Shown piece by piece: positions 30,672 through 41,272 of a stretch of 64,000 nt of DNA. Source of the stretch: Maniola hyperantus (lineage: Eukaryota; Arthropoda; Insecta; Lepidoptera; Nymphalidae); contig NC_048536.1 in assembly GCF_902806685.2 (NCBI RefSeq), forward strand, positions 1,984,001 through 2,048,000, read 5' to 3'. Every line of letters begins with the position of its first letter. The first letter of the stretch is position 1. The notes beneath the pieces are model-generated. The model was not told the origin of the DNA, did no database searches, and saw nothing but the letters and a program-made list of their open reading frames with translations. Position numbers and translations under genes: made by a program.

Positions 30672-31042
30672 TTAGTACTCGTTTAAATTGCAACTACACA
30701 GGTAGTTGACATTAGGCAAATGCCGTTTCAATTAATCCATCATGTCTGAATAGCGCCACCTAGGTAGAGATTGCTGTCTATGGTGTCATACTCATAGTTT
30801 GCGAAATTCTAACTATTCTAATTTTTTATATCGGGTTTGTCACGGGGGGGATACCGTGTGATAAATAATTTTGTTCATCATCATGATCAACCCATTACCG
30901 GCCCACTACTGAGCACGGGTCTCCTCTCAGAGTGAGAAGAGTTTTATGCTGTCTGATGATTATACATTTTAGGTACCTACCATTGTAGCTGGGTGTTTGA
31001 ATATTATATATCAACGCATATATCAACGCACTTGACTTATAC
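30672..31042. other. Unassigned DNA with a SINE B scrap
   Basis: 30883-30960 (ATGATCAACCCATTACCGGC, GAGCACGGGTCTCCTCTCAG) is a minus-strand 3' fragment of the SINE at 36621-36935. Nothing else is recognised. Confidence 0.5.
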
Positions 31043-31221
31043 ATATATCAACGCACAGCCTAAACCGCTGGTCCTAGAGATATGAAATTTCGAGAGTGTG
31101 TTCTTTGTAAAGAGTAGGTATCCACTAAGAAAGGATTTTTCGAAATTTCACCCCCAAGTAAGTTGAATGGGAGTTTAAAATTTATGTAGTCCGCGCGGAC
31201 GAAGTCGCGAGCATAAGCTAG
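31043..31221 (+). mobile_element. Helitron-like element H8, diverged subfamily
   Basis: ATATATCAACGCACAGCC, AGAAAGGATTTTTCGAAATT and CGCGAGCATAAGCTAG then T. The middle (CTAGAGATATGAAATTTCGA) differs from the main family. Confidence 0.65.
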
Positions 31222-31580
31222 TTAAGTCATATTTAAACAAGCAAAGTATAAAATACAAATATAAACAAATATAAATATAACATATATAATGATTACTATT
31301 TATTTTAACGAACTATTTTAACGTTTTATTATAAAAACATTAAAACAGCATTAAATTTATTCATTGAAACTCGAATTTTATGAGATGCTATAAATTCTGG
31401 TTATAGCCTGAAAAGCTTGGTTAAATGTAGCTTCGGTATACAGTTAGGTCGTTACTAGTAAACCTTATATCGTAAAATGGGTAAAATATTCAGCCAATAT
31501 GAACATTTCATACATTTTACTTGCACCAATATCTAAATCGAATGATATGAAAACAAGGTGAAAACGCTGTTATACCTTAA
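31222..31580. other. Unassigned AT-rich DNA
   Basis: Nothing recognised. Confidence 0.35.
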
Positions 31581-31792
31581 CTAGCATAAGTCCGCGTCTT
31601 CGTTCTTGTGGACTATTCAAATTTCAAACCCCTATTTTACCTCTTAAGGGGTTGAATTTTCATAAATCTTTTGCGGATGTCTACGTAATAATAGCTATCT
31701 GCATGCCAAAATTTTAGCCCAATCCGTCTAGTAGTTTGAGTTGTGCGTTGTTAGATCAGTCAGTCAGTCAGTCATCTTTTCCTTTTATATAC
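31581..31792 (-). mobile_element. Helitron-like element H9
   Basis: CTAGCATAAGTCCGCGTC through TTAGATCAGTCAGTCAGTC to CCTTTTATATAC. It abuts H10 head-to-tail. Confidence 0.7.
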
Positions 31793-32025
31793 CTAGTAGC
31801 TTAAGCCCGCGTCTTCGTTCGCGTGAACTATACAAATTCCAACCCCTATTTTACCTCTTTAGGGGCTGAATTATCAAAAATCCTTTCTTAGTGGATGTCT
31901 ACGTCACAATAGCTATCTACATGGCAAACAGCCCGATCCGTCCAGTGGTTTGAGCTGTGCGTTGTTAGATCAGTCAGTCAGTCAGCTTTTCCTTTTATAC
32001 ACCTACTTACCTATCTAAATTTAGA
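31793..32025 (-). mobile_element. Helitron-like element H10, tandem with H9
   Basis: CTAGTAGCTTAAGCCCGCG through GCCCGATCCGTCCAGTGG to CTATCTAAATTTAGA. Second head-to-tail pair of this family in the window. Confidence 0.7.
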
Positions 32026-32696
32026 TTTCACTATTCATTCGTCAGAAACTTTAGAGATACATTTATAATAAAATATCTAGGTAAATACTCGAATGCAGAG
32101 GGGCCTATAAAGACACAAAAATGGCAATAAATAACGAAATCAGTAAATGTCAATTGAACTATTTGGGTAATAAAGATCTGCTGTTGTAAAAAGGAAATAA
32201 AAAGCAGGTAGAATAGTTCGTTTCATTAAAATGTTAATTAACTCCTTTTTATTACGTTATTATGAATGTTGGGTCCACGCATATGTAAAATGAACCAGTG
32301 AGATTAACATTTTCTTATACCGAGTAAAAAGAGGACCGAAATATTGTAGGCCCAACGAATTAGCGCCATAGATTCTACTCGTAAGTACAATTCGCTGACG
32401 AAATCGCTGGTTACAAGTTACAACTAACAGCTGGCTTTCTATTGGCTGGTGACTGGTGTGTATTGTAAAGTGGATTTGTTAAATTTAGTTACCGTTGTAG
32501 GCGTCAAGCGGGCCTGCGCTTAAATTTATAACATCCTGAATCCTTCTAAGGGCTTCCATAAATGAGTCAGCGACGCGCGACAGGGAGTTCCGACTGTAAT
32601 GAGGGCTTCCAACTGATCGACTATTGTTGCCTAAAATTTAGATCTGTATAAGAATCTGCATTTTTAGAACGGAATGAAAAATCCCGTTACTCTGTG
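32026..32696. other. Unassigned DNA
   Basis: No gene or named repeat is recognised. Confidence 0.35.
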
Positions 32697-32872
32697 GCCC
32701 TACCGCGGTTGTTTGACAGCTACAATGTCACGATCGCAATCATCTCTGATTGGTTAATGCTCGCTCACTATTGGCTACAATGAATTGTTGCAACAAGAAT
32801 CGCACAAATTCAGCCAATCAGAACAATTGAGATTGTAATAATGATTGATGCAGGTTTTAGACAATCGCCCTA
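32697..32872 (-). mobile_element. MITE monomer, AGGGCGATTGTC family
   Basis: GCCCTACCGCGGTTGTTTGA through GATTGTAATAATGATTGATG to GACAATCGCCCTA; reverse orientation to 29540-29716. Confidence 0.75.
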
Positions 32873-33498
32873 CTGATTCTTTGTTGCTCTCAGCGATATA
32901 AATTCTAAATTAAAACTGTTAAATTATTCAAGGAATGGCAATATGTATGTATTTATAGTTGCACTGCGACTTCCCGTCTTGGGTTGCCTGGAACCTGGAA
33001 GACATCACTTTAGTGATAAGGTCGCCCTTTGTTTTTATGATTATCCTGTATTTTTTATTGTTGTTTGAATAAATAAATAAAATATTTTGTATTTTTCTTG
33101 CTATCAAATTAGAAATTAACCTTTTGGTGTAAACTTCTCCAAGAAAACAACATCGAGCTTTCAAGGAAACATAATATAGAAAATAGGTCATTGGGACTTG
33201 TTTGAAAAAAGATAACCACTCTAAATTTTCAACCAGCGAATAAATTCCTTTGATCTATTGGCACATAAACATTTGACACCCACTAAAATGCTACATAGAC
33301 GCATAAGCATAACTGTTTTATGCATAATTTAATTTCACTTTAGGTACATGTAATTAGCTAAACCGTTAATAGCTAAGTCTTTAACTACCGATGCTTATCT
33401 ATCTAATTAGATTTTCACTCTCAAAATCGCTGATTCGCATTCCAAGAGTGAAGTTAAAAGTTGTAAAAATACTGGTGTCTTGGATAGCCAAGGCATTA
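32873..33498. other. Unassigned DNA
   Basis: CTTCCCGTCTTGGGTTGCCT and TGTATTTTTTATTGTTGTTTG with AATAAATAAATAAA (32970-33085) may be an old LINE 3' end on the plus strand. No gene. Confidence 0.35.
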
Positions 33499-33660
33499 GG
33501 GTGACTGTCCACTGAAGCGGAGCGGAGCGGAGATGTGTTGAGCAGACCAATCAGATTGTCGGTAAATAACGTGATAATTTTATTCCGTTATCTGACAAAG
33601 CTCTGATTGGTCAATTATATACACATCTTCGCTCTGCTCCGCTTCAGTGGACAGGCACCC
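33499..33660. mobile_element. MITE with TTA target sites
   Basis: GGGTGACTGTCCACTGAAGC (left) and GCTTCAGTGGACAGGCACCC (right) are inverted with one mismatch, and TTA flanks both ends (33496-33498 and 33661-33663). The arms also contain CCAATCAGA/CTGATTGG. PIF/Harbinger-like. Confidence 0.75.
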
Positions 33661-33682
33661 TTAGCGTGGTTTGTTAGCAAGT

Positions 33683-33730
33683 CGTCCCGTTCGCATTTCG
33701 TCCCATTCGCAGCTCGTCCCGTCCGCATCC
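33683..33730. repeat. Three 16-bp tandem units
   Basis: CGTCCCGTTCGCATTT, CGTCCCATTCGCAGCT, CGTCCCGTCCGCATCC. Confidence 0.7.
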
Positions 33731-34120
33731 CCTCGCGCACTGAGGGTTACGTACTACAATCGTATTTTATCGACATTTTGCACGATAAATCAATGCTATT
33801 ATGCCTAAAAAAAATAAAAATCTGTTTTAGAATGTACAAGCAAAGCCCTTAAATATGATACCCCACTTGGTAATCTTACTTTGAAAGTTGAAAATAGCAA
33901 TATTTGTTCAAGAACACATTTTTTTTCTTGTGATGTAACCACAAATTCACGGTTTTTAGATTTCTCCTCTAATGTCTGCTTCAAGCCAAATTAAGCTTCC
34001 TGCCAAATTTCATGATTCTAGGTCAACGGGAAGTACATTACAGGTTTCTTGACAGACAGACAGTCAACAAAGTAATCCTATAAGGGTTCTTTTTTTTTTG
34101 AGGTACGGAACCCTAAAAAA
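33731..34120 (+). mobile_element. Terminal-hairpin family P, 5' truncated
   Basis: From CGCGCACTGAGGGTTACG to GGTACGGAACCCTAAAAAA. The left hairpin arm has decayed to AGGGTTCTTTTTTTT. Confidence 0.75.
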
Positions 34121-34554
34121 CCACTTGCGATCAAAGACTTCAGTGTAATGCTATTTGGAGACAGTGACACACCGCACAAGTGGCACAGATTTTTAATACC
34201 TCTTGTGACGTTGTAAATTTTGAACTACTAATTAGCGTTTCGCTTTTAATTAAAATCTATTTTGTTCAAAGTATGTTGGTGCCACCTAGCATCAAGGTGC
34301 AGAACTACGCGTGGGTCGATGTTCAGAGTTCATTCGAGCCACAATAGATGGCGTTTGCTTCGTTGTCAATTGTCGTAAAAATAAAACAAAAATAATTAAA
34401 TAAAACCATAATATCATTTGTTTATTGTTAAGTCATTAACAAAACGGTTCTTATAATATATCCTTAGGTTCCGCAAATATTCAAAAATGAATTGGCTTCA
34501 TGATCAAACTAAATGAGAGCGGCCACACTCGGGTTGCGTCTGGCAACACCGATT
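34121..34554. other. Possible promoter/5' flank of the splice-site chain
   Basis: Includes ACAATAGATGGCGTTTGC and TTGTCAATTGTCG at about 34340-34375 and GCGTCTGGCAACACC at 34536. Such ATGGCG and TGTCA motifs are common near insect promoters, but nothing here is decisive. Confidence 0.25.
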
Positions 34555-35165
34555 GGTGAGATTTAGAATTTTTCTGGAGTCAACATGTGAAGACGAATTT
34601 TTTCGTTCCAGGAAAATCTCACTCTTTTTCGCCCATGGCTTCGCCTGGGAAAATACAATTGTTATAAATTTAGTCATCCTAACGTATTTCAATGTTTCAT
34701 CAATTATGGTGAGTGAAAATCAAGTAATGTGGATTCGACAAAATGGCGGTTTGGTTAGAGAAAATCCTAATTTCATGATTTCCCTTTCAGTTCCAGTTAT
34801 TTTATCTTCCCAAATAAATGAGGATAATGGGTTGTGGGTGGACTCCTGAAAACCATTGGTGGCCAGGAGTTCAATAGGTGAGTTGTGTTTGATCGGGAAA
34901 ATTCCACGTGTCGAAATTTTCACACAGCACAAATTATAATCTTGTTTTTCTTTGTTACAGGGTTTTCCGTTTGCGTTTCCGTTTTTAGTTTTCGGTTTTC
35001 GTATTTATTTCTTTTGCACATTCACGTTGGCAACTTAATTTCTATGGATAAGACTTGGTGAAAATCTTTGTAAGGAAACATTTCGGTTGTGAAGAATCAA
35101 GTTAAATTGAGTTTTGGATCTTGGCCGATGCCGTCCAGCTACCTTGCAGTCTTCGCACCTACAAG
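34555..35165 (+). other. Candidate spliced transcript (ordered splice sites)
   Basis: Acceptor TTTTTTCGTTCCAG at 34611; exon 34612-34708; donor GTGAGT at 34709; acceptor ATTTCCCTTTCAG at 34790; exon 34791-34877; donor GTGAGT at 34878; acceptor TTTTTCTTTGTTACAG at 34960; exon 34961-35164; donor GTAAGC at 35165. The two full introns are 82 and 83 nt, near the minimum usual for Lepidoptera. The first of these exons is open in one frame (ENLTLFRPWLRLGKY then NCYKFSHPNVFQCF), and splicing keeps it open until TGA at about 34849. No known protein is recognised; it may be a 5' UTR, a lncRNA or chance. Confidence 0.35.
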
Positions 35166-35917
35166 TAAGCAAATGTTTGTATCCTGGAACAGTTTAGTGA
35201 ACCTTCTTAGTGTATGTGTACAGTAAGAACCCTGTCTTTACTACTGAGCTTTCATTTTGAAACAATTTTATGAATTTTACTGTGTCATTGTCTATTCCAT
35301 GCCAATGGCATCTTAAATTTAAAACATAGATTTTATGTACTATCTACCTAAGGCATTCTAATGTATCTAAATTAAGTCTTGGCATTAAGCTAGAATAACT
35401 AAGCATTATTAGCCATCACTATGTATTAAGCGACCCCGGTAAAAGTTACATTAAAAACAATTTTGCCTAACATCTAGCAAATTTCATTTATAACACCTCA
35501 TATACATTACAAGGGAGTCGACGGCTAGCTTCTATTCTTTACTAGGTAGATAGATCAAGTAAAGTAAATTATTATTTTCCTCTAATCTTTGTAAGGTGGT
35601 AGATTATTCCGTATCCGGGTATATTTCCATTCCGCCCAATTTACCACACTTACACTCTATTTTTACTTCGCAAACAAAGGTTGTTGGCCTGTTGGCATTT
35701 TGGCATTAGTAACAATGATAAGGAAGTAAACATTCTCGTAGATATTTGCTACATACAAAAATAAAATCGCAGTAGGATAATGTTTGACCTATTGTTTACA
35801 ATCGATGATAAAGTTAACTTTACTTTAAAATTTCATGAGAATGAGTTACTCACCTTTGTGACAATCTTAGCGTTTAAACACGTGAGTAAAGCAGATATCT
35901 CTACATAGTATAAAATA
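35166..35917. other. Unassigned AT-rich DNA
   Basis: Only a short Penelope-type scrap near 35875 (TTAAACACGTGAGTAAAGC). Confidence 0.35.
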
Positions 35918-36190
35918 AAGTCGCTTCCCGCGTCTGTATGTATGAACGCGTAGATCTTTTAAACTACGCAACGGATTTAATGCGGTTTTCACCAATAGAT
36001 AGAGTGATTCTAGAGGAAGGTTTATAGCTATAATTTAATTCTCAAAAAATTAGAGATCACTAGAGAAATTGAAGTAATGTGAATTAGGTCGGAAAAAATC
36101 CTCTCATTTGAGAGTTTCCGAGGCAATGACACCTCAATGACACCACATTAGTATCTACGTTGCACCCATGCGAAGCCGGGGCGGGTAATA
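35918..36190 (+). repeat. Dispersed repeat ending in CGAAGCCGGGGCGGG
   Basis: AAAGTCGCTTCCCGCGTCTG, AACTACGCAACGGATTTAAT, GATAGAGTGATTCTAGAGGA and TGCGAAGCCGGGGCGGGT. This layout (GTCTGTATGTATG near one end, a GC-rich hairpin at the other) resembles another Helitron-like lepidopteran family. The last bases are eroded. Confidence 0.55.
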
Positions 36191-36379
36191 AAAGATAATA
36201 CAATGTTAACGAGCACTCCTATCGTTTGAATGTCATGAATCCACTTCTAGTTCTAGCTAGTTTGCAGCAGTTCATCGTAGTCAATACCTACTGACATTTT
36301 GCCAACTACATAATACCTAGAACATAGACTAGATAAATATATCTAAGATCCAGAATAGCGTCCAAACAACCAATTAACA

Positions 36380-36620
36380 TATCATCAACATCATCTCAAC
36401 TCAACCCATCGCCGTACTACTGAGATAGGATTTCCTCGAGTAACATAGAGTTCATACTTCATAGCTCATAGCCCACCACGCTGGCCAAGAGCAGATGGGC
36501 AGATTTCACACTCCTGTGTGTGTTTTTTCAACCATTTAAATATCTCTTGCTATAGGTACCGGTGAAGAGAAACATAGTAAGAAAACCTGCATGACTGAGA
36601 ATCCTCCACAATTTACACCT
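36380..36620 (-). repeat. SINE B, diverged copy
   Basis: CAACCCATCGCCGTACTACT, CCACGCTGGCCAAGAGCAG and GAAAACCTGCATGACTGAG parallel the copy that follows at 36621-36935, but with many changes and no tRNA head. Confidence 0.55.
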
Positions 36621-36935
36621 CATGATCAACCCATCGCCGGCTCACTACAGAGCACGGGTCTCCTCTCACAGTGAGAAGGGTTTTGGCCATTATAGTCTAC
36701 CACGCTGGCCAAGTGCGGATTGGCAGACTTCACACACCTTTGAGAACATTATGGAGAACTCTCAGGCATGCAGGTTTCCTCACGATGTTTTCCTTCACCG
36801 TTAAAGCAAGTGATATTTTAATTACTTAAAAACGCACATAACTCGGAAAAGTTAGAGGTGCGTGCCCGGGATCGAACCCCCGACCTCCGATGGGAAGGCG
36901 GACGTCCTAACCACTAGGCTAAATTCTAATTTACA
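36621..36935 (-). mobile_element. tRNA-headed SINE B, near complete
   Basis: On the minus strand a tRNA-like head GCCTAGTGGTTAGGACGTCC (A box) and GGGGGTTCGATCCCGGGC (B box) is followed by TTTTCCGAGTTATGTGCG, TTCTCCATAATGTTCTC, GGCCAGCGTGGTAGAC and a 3' end AGCCGGCGATGGGTTGATC. No protein frame. Confidence 0.75.
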
Positions 36936-37054
36936 CCTACGTTTTCCTAATTCATTGAGACAAATAGTAAGAGTGCCAACTTTATATCAGCAAGCCACTT
37001 ATAGTTGATAATTCAACATGGGGTAATATATTGTTTTACGTCATGAGCGCTGGG

Positions 37055-37150
37055 ATAAATCCCAAGCGAAACGAGGGAATCTAGAGTAACTCCCGAGCGT
37101 AGCGAGGGTGTTGCATATAGAATCCTGAGTGAAGCGCAGGGTTTAGGGGC
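37055..37150. repeat. Three degenerate about 31-bp units
   Basis: CCCAAGCGAAACGAGGG, CCCGAGCGTAGCGAGGG and CCTGAGTGAAGCGCAGGG recur at about 31-bp spacing, each an imperfect palindrome. Confidence 0.5.
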
Positions 37151-37662
37151 GCCCAAGACAGTCTGCCCAGTAATACTTGTCTTGTAAAAAGTCTTGAGAA
37201 GTTACACTTTAAAGTCCCTAGCAATACTCATCCTCGCTTCTTTTCAATGTTTCACACACCGCATACGCATACCAATTTTCGTAGAAACTCGTTTATGCTT
37301 AGATCTGCCTCATCGTTTAATAAAATTTGTAAAAATGACAAAAATTTGGACCTATTCTGCATCACTGGTACCACTATTCGGAAAGCTCTGGCTTCTGAAT
37401 GAATGAATTCTTTAACGCTCATACCTCAGTTGAATAATTCGTTGGCCAGATCTCGTTTCTCGTTTTTTTTACTTTTTTCATTTTATTACTTTTCCCTGAA
37501 TTTTCTCTCCCCCAGTCGAGTTTTTTTGTTATTCTTATGTGTATTCTATCTGTGAAAACTTGTCATTAGCTTTAATCTTCTTCTGTTTTTACCTATTAAT
37601 TTTTTCATATTAGCTGTAAGTTTTCCTGTTAAATAAAATAAAATAAAATAAAATAAATAATA
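37151..37662 (+). repeat. Probable LINE 3' end with AAATA tail
   Basis: A pyrimidine-rich 3' UTR-like region ends in (AAATA)n at about 37632-37660. Coding remnants are not recognised. Confidence 0.35.
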
Positions 37663-38204
37663 CTTGGGGGAAGTTCAATACTTTATAGATTTGGAGTAAA
37701 TGTTAATTATTCACCAATGCTACCTCAGTGACGTCTGGATTTCAAACGGGTCGTTCTAAACAGGTGTATCTAAGAGGTGGCGCTGATTTACTTGGTTTCT
37801 AAACCGTAAAAATTTTTGTTCGCTTGACCATATCTTGTCATTTAAATATCGATGATAGACGTCCATGCCTGAATGTCATATTCTCTCGTCTACAAAAATT
37901 GTACTGAACTTTAGGAAGAGAATACCATTTCTATTTTCATTGTAGTTCGTCGGTCCACTGGCACAGTAACACCAGTTCAGTTTGATGACTCCTGAACTGA
38001 ACCGCTGACATTTAGTTACATAATGGTACTGATTCTGAGCCCAACCTAATTTTAGAGTATTCGCATCCTCTTCTTACTAATGTAATATGAAAAGGACAGA
38101 CACAGTTTGACAGTTTTAAATTAAATTTTTAGATGGTAAAACCCGTGATTTTAGCGCACAGACGCGAGCCTATTGTTTAAATTTGTAGCGTGCACTAAAA
38201 TTTA
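37663..38204. other. Unassigned DNA
   Basis: Nothing recognised. Confidence 0.35.
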
Positions 38205-38238
38205 GTCTTTAAATGTAAAGTCCTTTACATTTAAAGAC
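38205..38238. repeat. Perfect 34-bp palindrome
   Basis: GTCTTTAAATGTAAAG, a TC centre, then its exact complement. Confidence 0.85.
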
Positions 38239-38239
38239 G

Positions 38240-38330
38240 CATTTGTCCGCGTGGGTTTAGGCTTTTAAAAATCCCTAAAAAAAAGTTCCCACGGGATTTT
38301 TAAAAACCTAAATCCACGCGGACGAAGCTC
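38240..38330. repeat. Inverted pair of K-family 3' ends
   Basis: TTGTCCGCGTGGGTTTAGG and its inverted partner CCTAAATCCACGCGGACGAA surround TTCCCACGGGATTTTTAAAA. Two Helitron-like 3' ends lie head to head. Confidence 0.6.
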
Positions 38331-38490
38331 AACCGGTATAGGAGTGGACTGAAAACCGAAAGGTCGACGTTTCAAACCCCGCCCGTTGCACTATTGTCGT
38401 ACCTACTCCTAGCACAAACTTGACGCTTAATTGGAGAGGAAAGGGGAATATTAGTCATTTAAAAAATGGCTAATATTCTTTAAAAAAAAA
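38328..38490 (+). mobile_element. tRNA-headed SINE C
   Basis: GCTCAACCGGTATAGGAGTG (A box), a CTGAAAA loop like a GAA anticodon, and CGACGTTTCAAACCCCG (B box), followed by CTAGCACAAACTTGACGCTT, GGGGAATATTAGTCATTT and an A-rich tail. The anticodon suggests a tRNA-Phe ancestor (inference). Confidence 0.65.
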
Positions 38491-39112
38491 AACATTTCAT
38501 TAAAGTTCGTATAATTTGAAGCCCTATAAATCCGTGAACGGGCCCGTGAATCATATCTATCACGCCATAATCAGCAGTATAGACTATAAGCAGAATATTT
38601 GGCAAAGGCATCAAGGCGCGCGGCCGATGAGAGAGGAATTCATTGCCGATAACCGCCGCCACGTGCTTTGAATGATTGCCCTGTGTTGCCAATTGAATTA
38701 TGCACCTTGTAAGCTTTTTGCCTTTTGAAAATCAAAGACAAATCATGTATGTATAATTGTATATACTATATGTAATCTTCAACAGATCCTTTGAGCATTT
38801 CAACATTGTAAGTGATTCTCTCAAATTGTTATTGTCTTCATAGTGAATTGTTAGGATTCACTATGAAGTTTGATTATAATTTAATTTGTAACGATGGGGC
38901 TGGCATATATAGGTCACCTGTAAAAGCCTCTTACAAAATATACCTATCAGATTTTTTAAAAAATCTTCAAAAGACACATACAATACATCCACTGTTGGAC
39001 CTCTTTTAAGTAGCGCCAATGTTGCCTAAGTGCTGAGTGCACTTATGTCTTATATACTTATTCTGTGACTCGACTAACGAGAACAACAATGGAATATAAA
39101 GTAGGTACTACT
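38491..39112. other. Unassigned DNA with a perfect hairpin
   Basis: CTTCATAGTGAAT (38836-38848) pairs perfectly with ATTCACTATGAAG (38856-38868) across a 7-nt loop. No gene. Confidence 0.45.
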
Positions 39113-39490
39113 TTCGTATATTTATTTGAAATGAAATGAAAATCTTTTTTATTCGTTTAAACTTTTACAAGTGCTTACGAATAGTCGGATGCATCTACCA
39201 CTGGTTCGGAATGCCTTTCTTGCCGAGAAGAACCAGCAAGAAACTCGGCGGTTGCTCTTTTCAAATATTTGATATAGGTACAAGATTATGCCATGTATAA
39301 AATAGTATTTGCAGTCTTGTGCGTTGCTGGAACGAGGTGCAGGTCAAATCCACGCTTTTTTATCATTTAGATAATCTTCAATTGTGTAATATGCTTTTTT
39401 CAGGAGCATATTTTAATAGATTTTTTAAACTTGTGCAAAGGTAAGTCCAAAATAGTGTGCGGGATTTTATTATAAAAGTTTGTTTTTTAT
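39113..39490 (-). mobile_element. CR1/Zenon-like LINE 3' end
   Basis: Minus-strand translation gives, with breaks, AYYTIEDYLNDKKAWI, RSSNAQDCKYY and RRVSCWFFSARKAF, which I recognise as the C-terminal tail of Zenon-type LINEs, followed by ATTTC repeats. Dead copy. Confidence 0.6.
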
Positions 39491-40507
39491 TAATTTTTAA
39501 TTTGTATTTTATTATCAAGTTAAACTACAAGTATAGACGTAATGAGGCATGTTATTTTTTTATTTTTTATTAAATACTTTCACTCGAACACGCGGTAGGT
39601 ATGCTGTTTACAATACGTAGGTGTGGTTCGATTCGATTAGACTAGTACTTAGTACAAGTTTGCACATTTCGACAACGTTGATAGAATTCGAATATCAAAA
39701 CGTTTACTTAGTTTATAGTGATAAACCTTAAAATATTGTTTTCCGTTCTGTTTTTATTTTTAAATATAATTATACTCTGTTACGTTACAATAAAGCTTTA
39801 TACTACTACTATGACTTAACAAGTTCTGGCGGCGCGGTGTTTACCTTTGTAGGGATTTTTTTTTCAAACACAAAATTACAATACTGTCACAAAAACACTG
39901 AAGGTATCAATGAAAATCAAATTGTTTGCCCAGTAATTAGACGGCTAAAACTGTAACCGTCTATGTGAAGGTATGGCACATATTGACAGCCAACACACCA
40001 CTTATTTCACGGCACTACAAATTTTCATGCTGCGGTAGCCGTGATTGATTTAAAAAAGGTGCAAAATAAACGACTGTTACAGTTAACTACCCACTACTGT
40101 CATATTACGAATTTGCAAGATAGCTCACAGCCGACCGCGTCTGTTAAACTAAGCTGCCCAGATTTTAAGCTTAGTTTCGTCAGGAAGAATGTTCATGTAA
40201 TAATGATAGGAACCTTCTAAGAGGAATCTTTGTGTGATAACGATCAAAAAATGATTTAAAACAAGAAAGCGCTGGACACGCTGACACTTGTAATCTGTGA
40301 ACGTTATCGATGATGTGAAAACTCGTACTAAAGTCTAAAATACTGATTTATGTAACATAAACTGTTAAAGTTATAAATAACTGAATGGAATAGTGATTGA
40401 ATAAAATACAATTAATAACGTTTATGTTGCCGTGAGTGAAGTATTACATAATTGGCAATACGCTAGACAGACGGCCGCCAGACTTTAATCAAACTATTAT
40501 AAGATAA
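39491..40507. other. Unassigned AT-rich DNA
   Basis: No gene, named repeat or strong structure was found. Confidence 0.4.
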
Positions 40508-40703
40508 CTAGCTTATGCCCGCGATTTTGTCCGCGTGGACAACATAAATTTCATCCCTCTATTTCACTCCCATAAAAGGTTGACCTTTCAAAAACCCTTT
40601 TTAGCGGATGCCTACATCATAATAGCTGCTGCATGCCAAATTTCAGCCCGATCAGTCCAGTAGTTTCAGCTGTGTGTTGATAGATCAGTCAGTCAGCCAC
40701 TTT
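40508..40703 (-). mobile_element. Helitron-like element H11, 5' truncated
   Basis: CTAGCTTATGCCCGCGAT through GATAGATCAGTCAGTC. The P element at 40701 begins where its 5' end should lie. Confidence 0.75.
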
Positions 40704-41090
40704 TTTAGGGTTTCGTACCTCAAAAGGAAAAACGGAACCCTTATAGGATCACTTAGTTGTCTGTCTGTCTGTCTGTCAAGAAACCTACAGGGTACTTCCC
40801 GTTGACCTAGAATCATGAAATTTGGTAGGTAGGTGGGTCTTATAGCTGGTATTAGGGGAAAAAATCTGAAAACCGTGAATTTGTGGTTACATCACACAAA
40901 AAAATTATATTGTGGTCATAAACTAATAATTTCGTATTTTCAATTTTCTTAGTAAGATAACTATATCAAGTGGGGTATAAGAAAGGTCTTCACCTGTGCA
41001 TTCTAAAACAGATTTTTATTTATTTTTATGCATCATAGTTTTTGAATTATCGTGCAAAATGTCGAAAAAATAAGACTGCAGTACGGAACC
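40701..41090 (-). mobile_element. Terminal-hairpin family P, nearly complete
   Basis: TTTTTTAGGGTTTCGTACCTC to CTGCAGTACGGAACC. The CGAGCC...GGCCGG end is replaced by a tRNA-like fragment. GTCTGTCTGTCTGTC block present. Confidence 0.75.
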
Positions 41091-41140
41091 GGTGACCGGT
41101 AAGCTAAGGAGACGCGGGTTCAAATCCTGCCGGTCCGCAA
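41087..41140 (+). repeat. tRNA-like 3' half
   Basis: GCGGGTTCAAATCCTGC followed by CGGTCCGCA is a B box and acceptor-like arm. The 5' half is missing, so it is not a functional tRNA gene. Confidence 0.45.
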
Positions 41141-41272
41141 TTTTTGATCTGTACCTATTTAAAATTATATAGAAATTTACTTGAAATGTCGGTAAAAAAC
41201 TATTAAAATTATGTTAATTCTCGTGGAAAATCTTCGGTTCTCCGGGATACATGCAAAAATCATGTCAATCCG

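Noticed and set aside
36844..36915. Possible tRNA gene with good A and B boxes
   Set aside because: It is continuous with a SINE body and cannot form a complete acceptor stem.
41087..41140. Possible tRNA gene
   Set aside because: Only the T-arm and acceptor-like 3' half is present; the D-arm and 5' acceptor strand are missing and it abuts a transposon junction.
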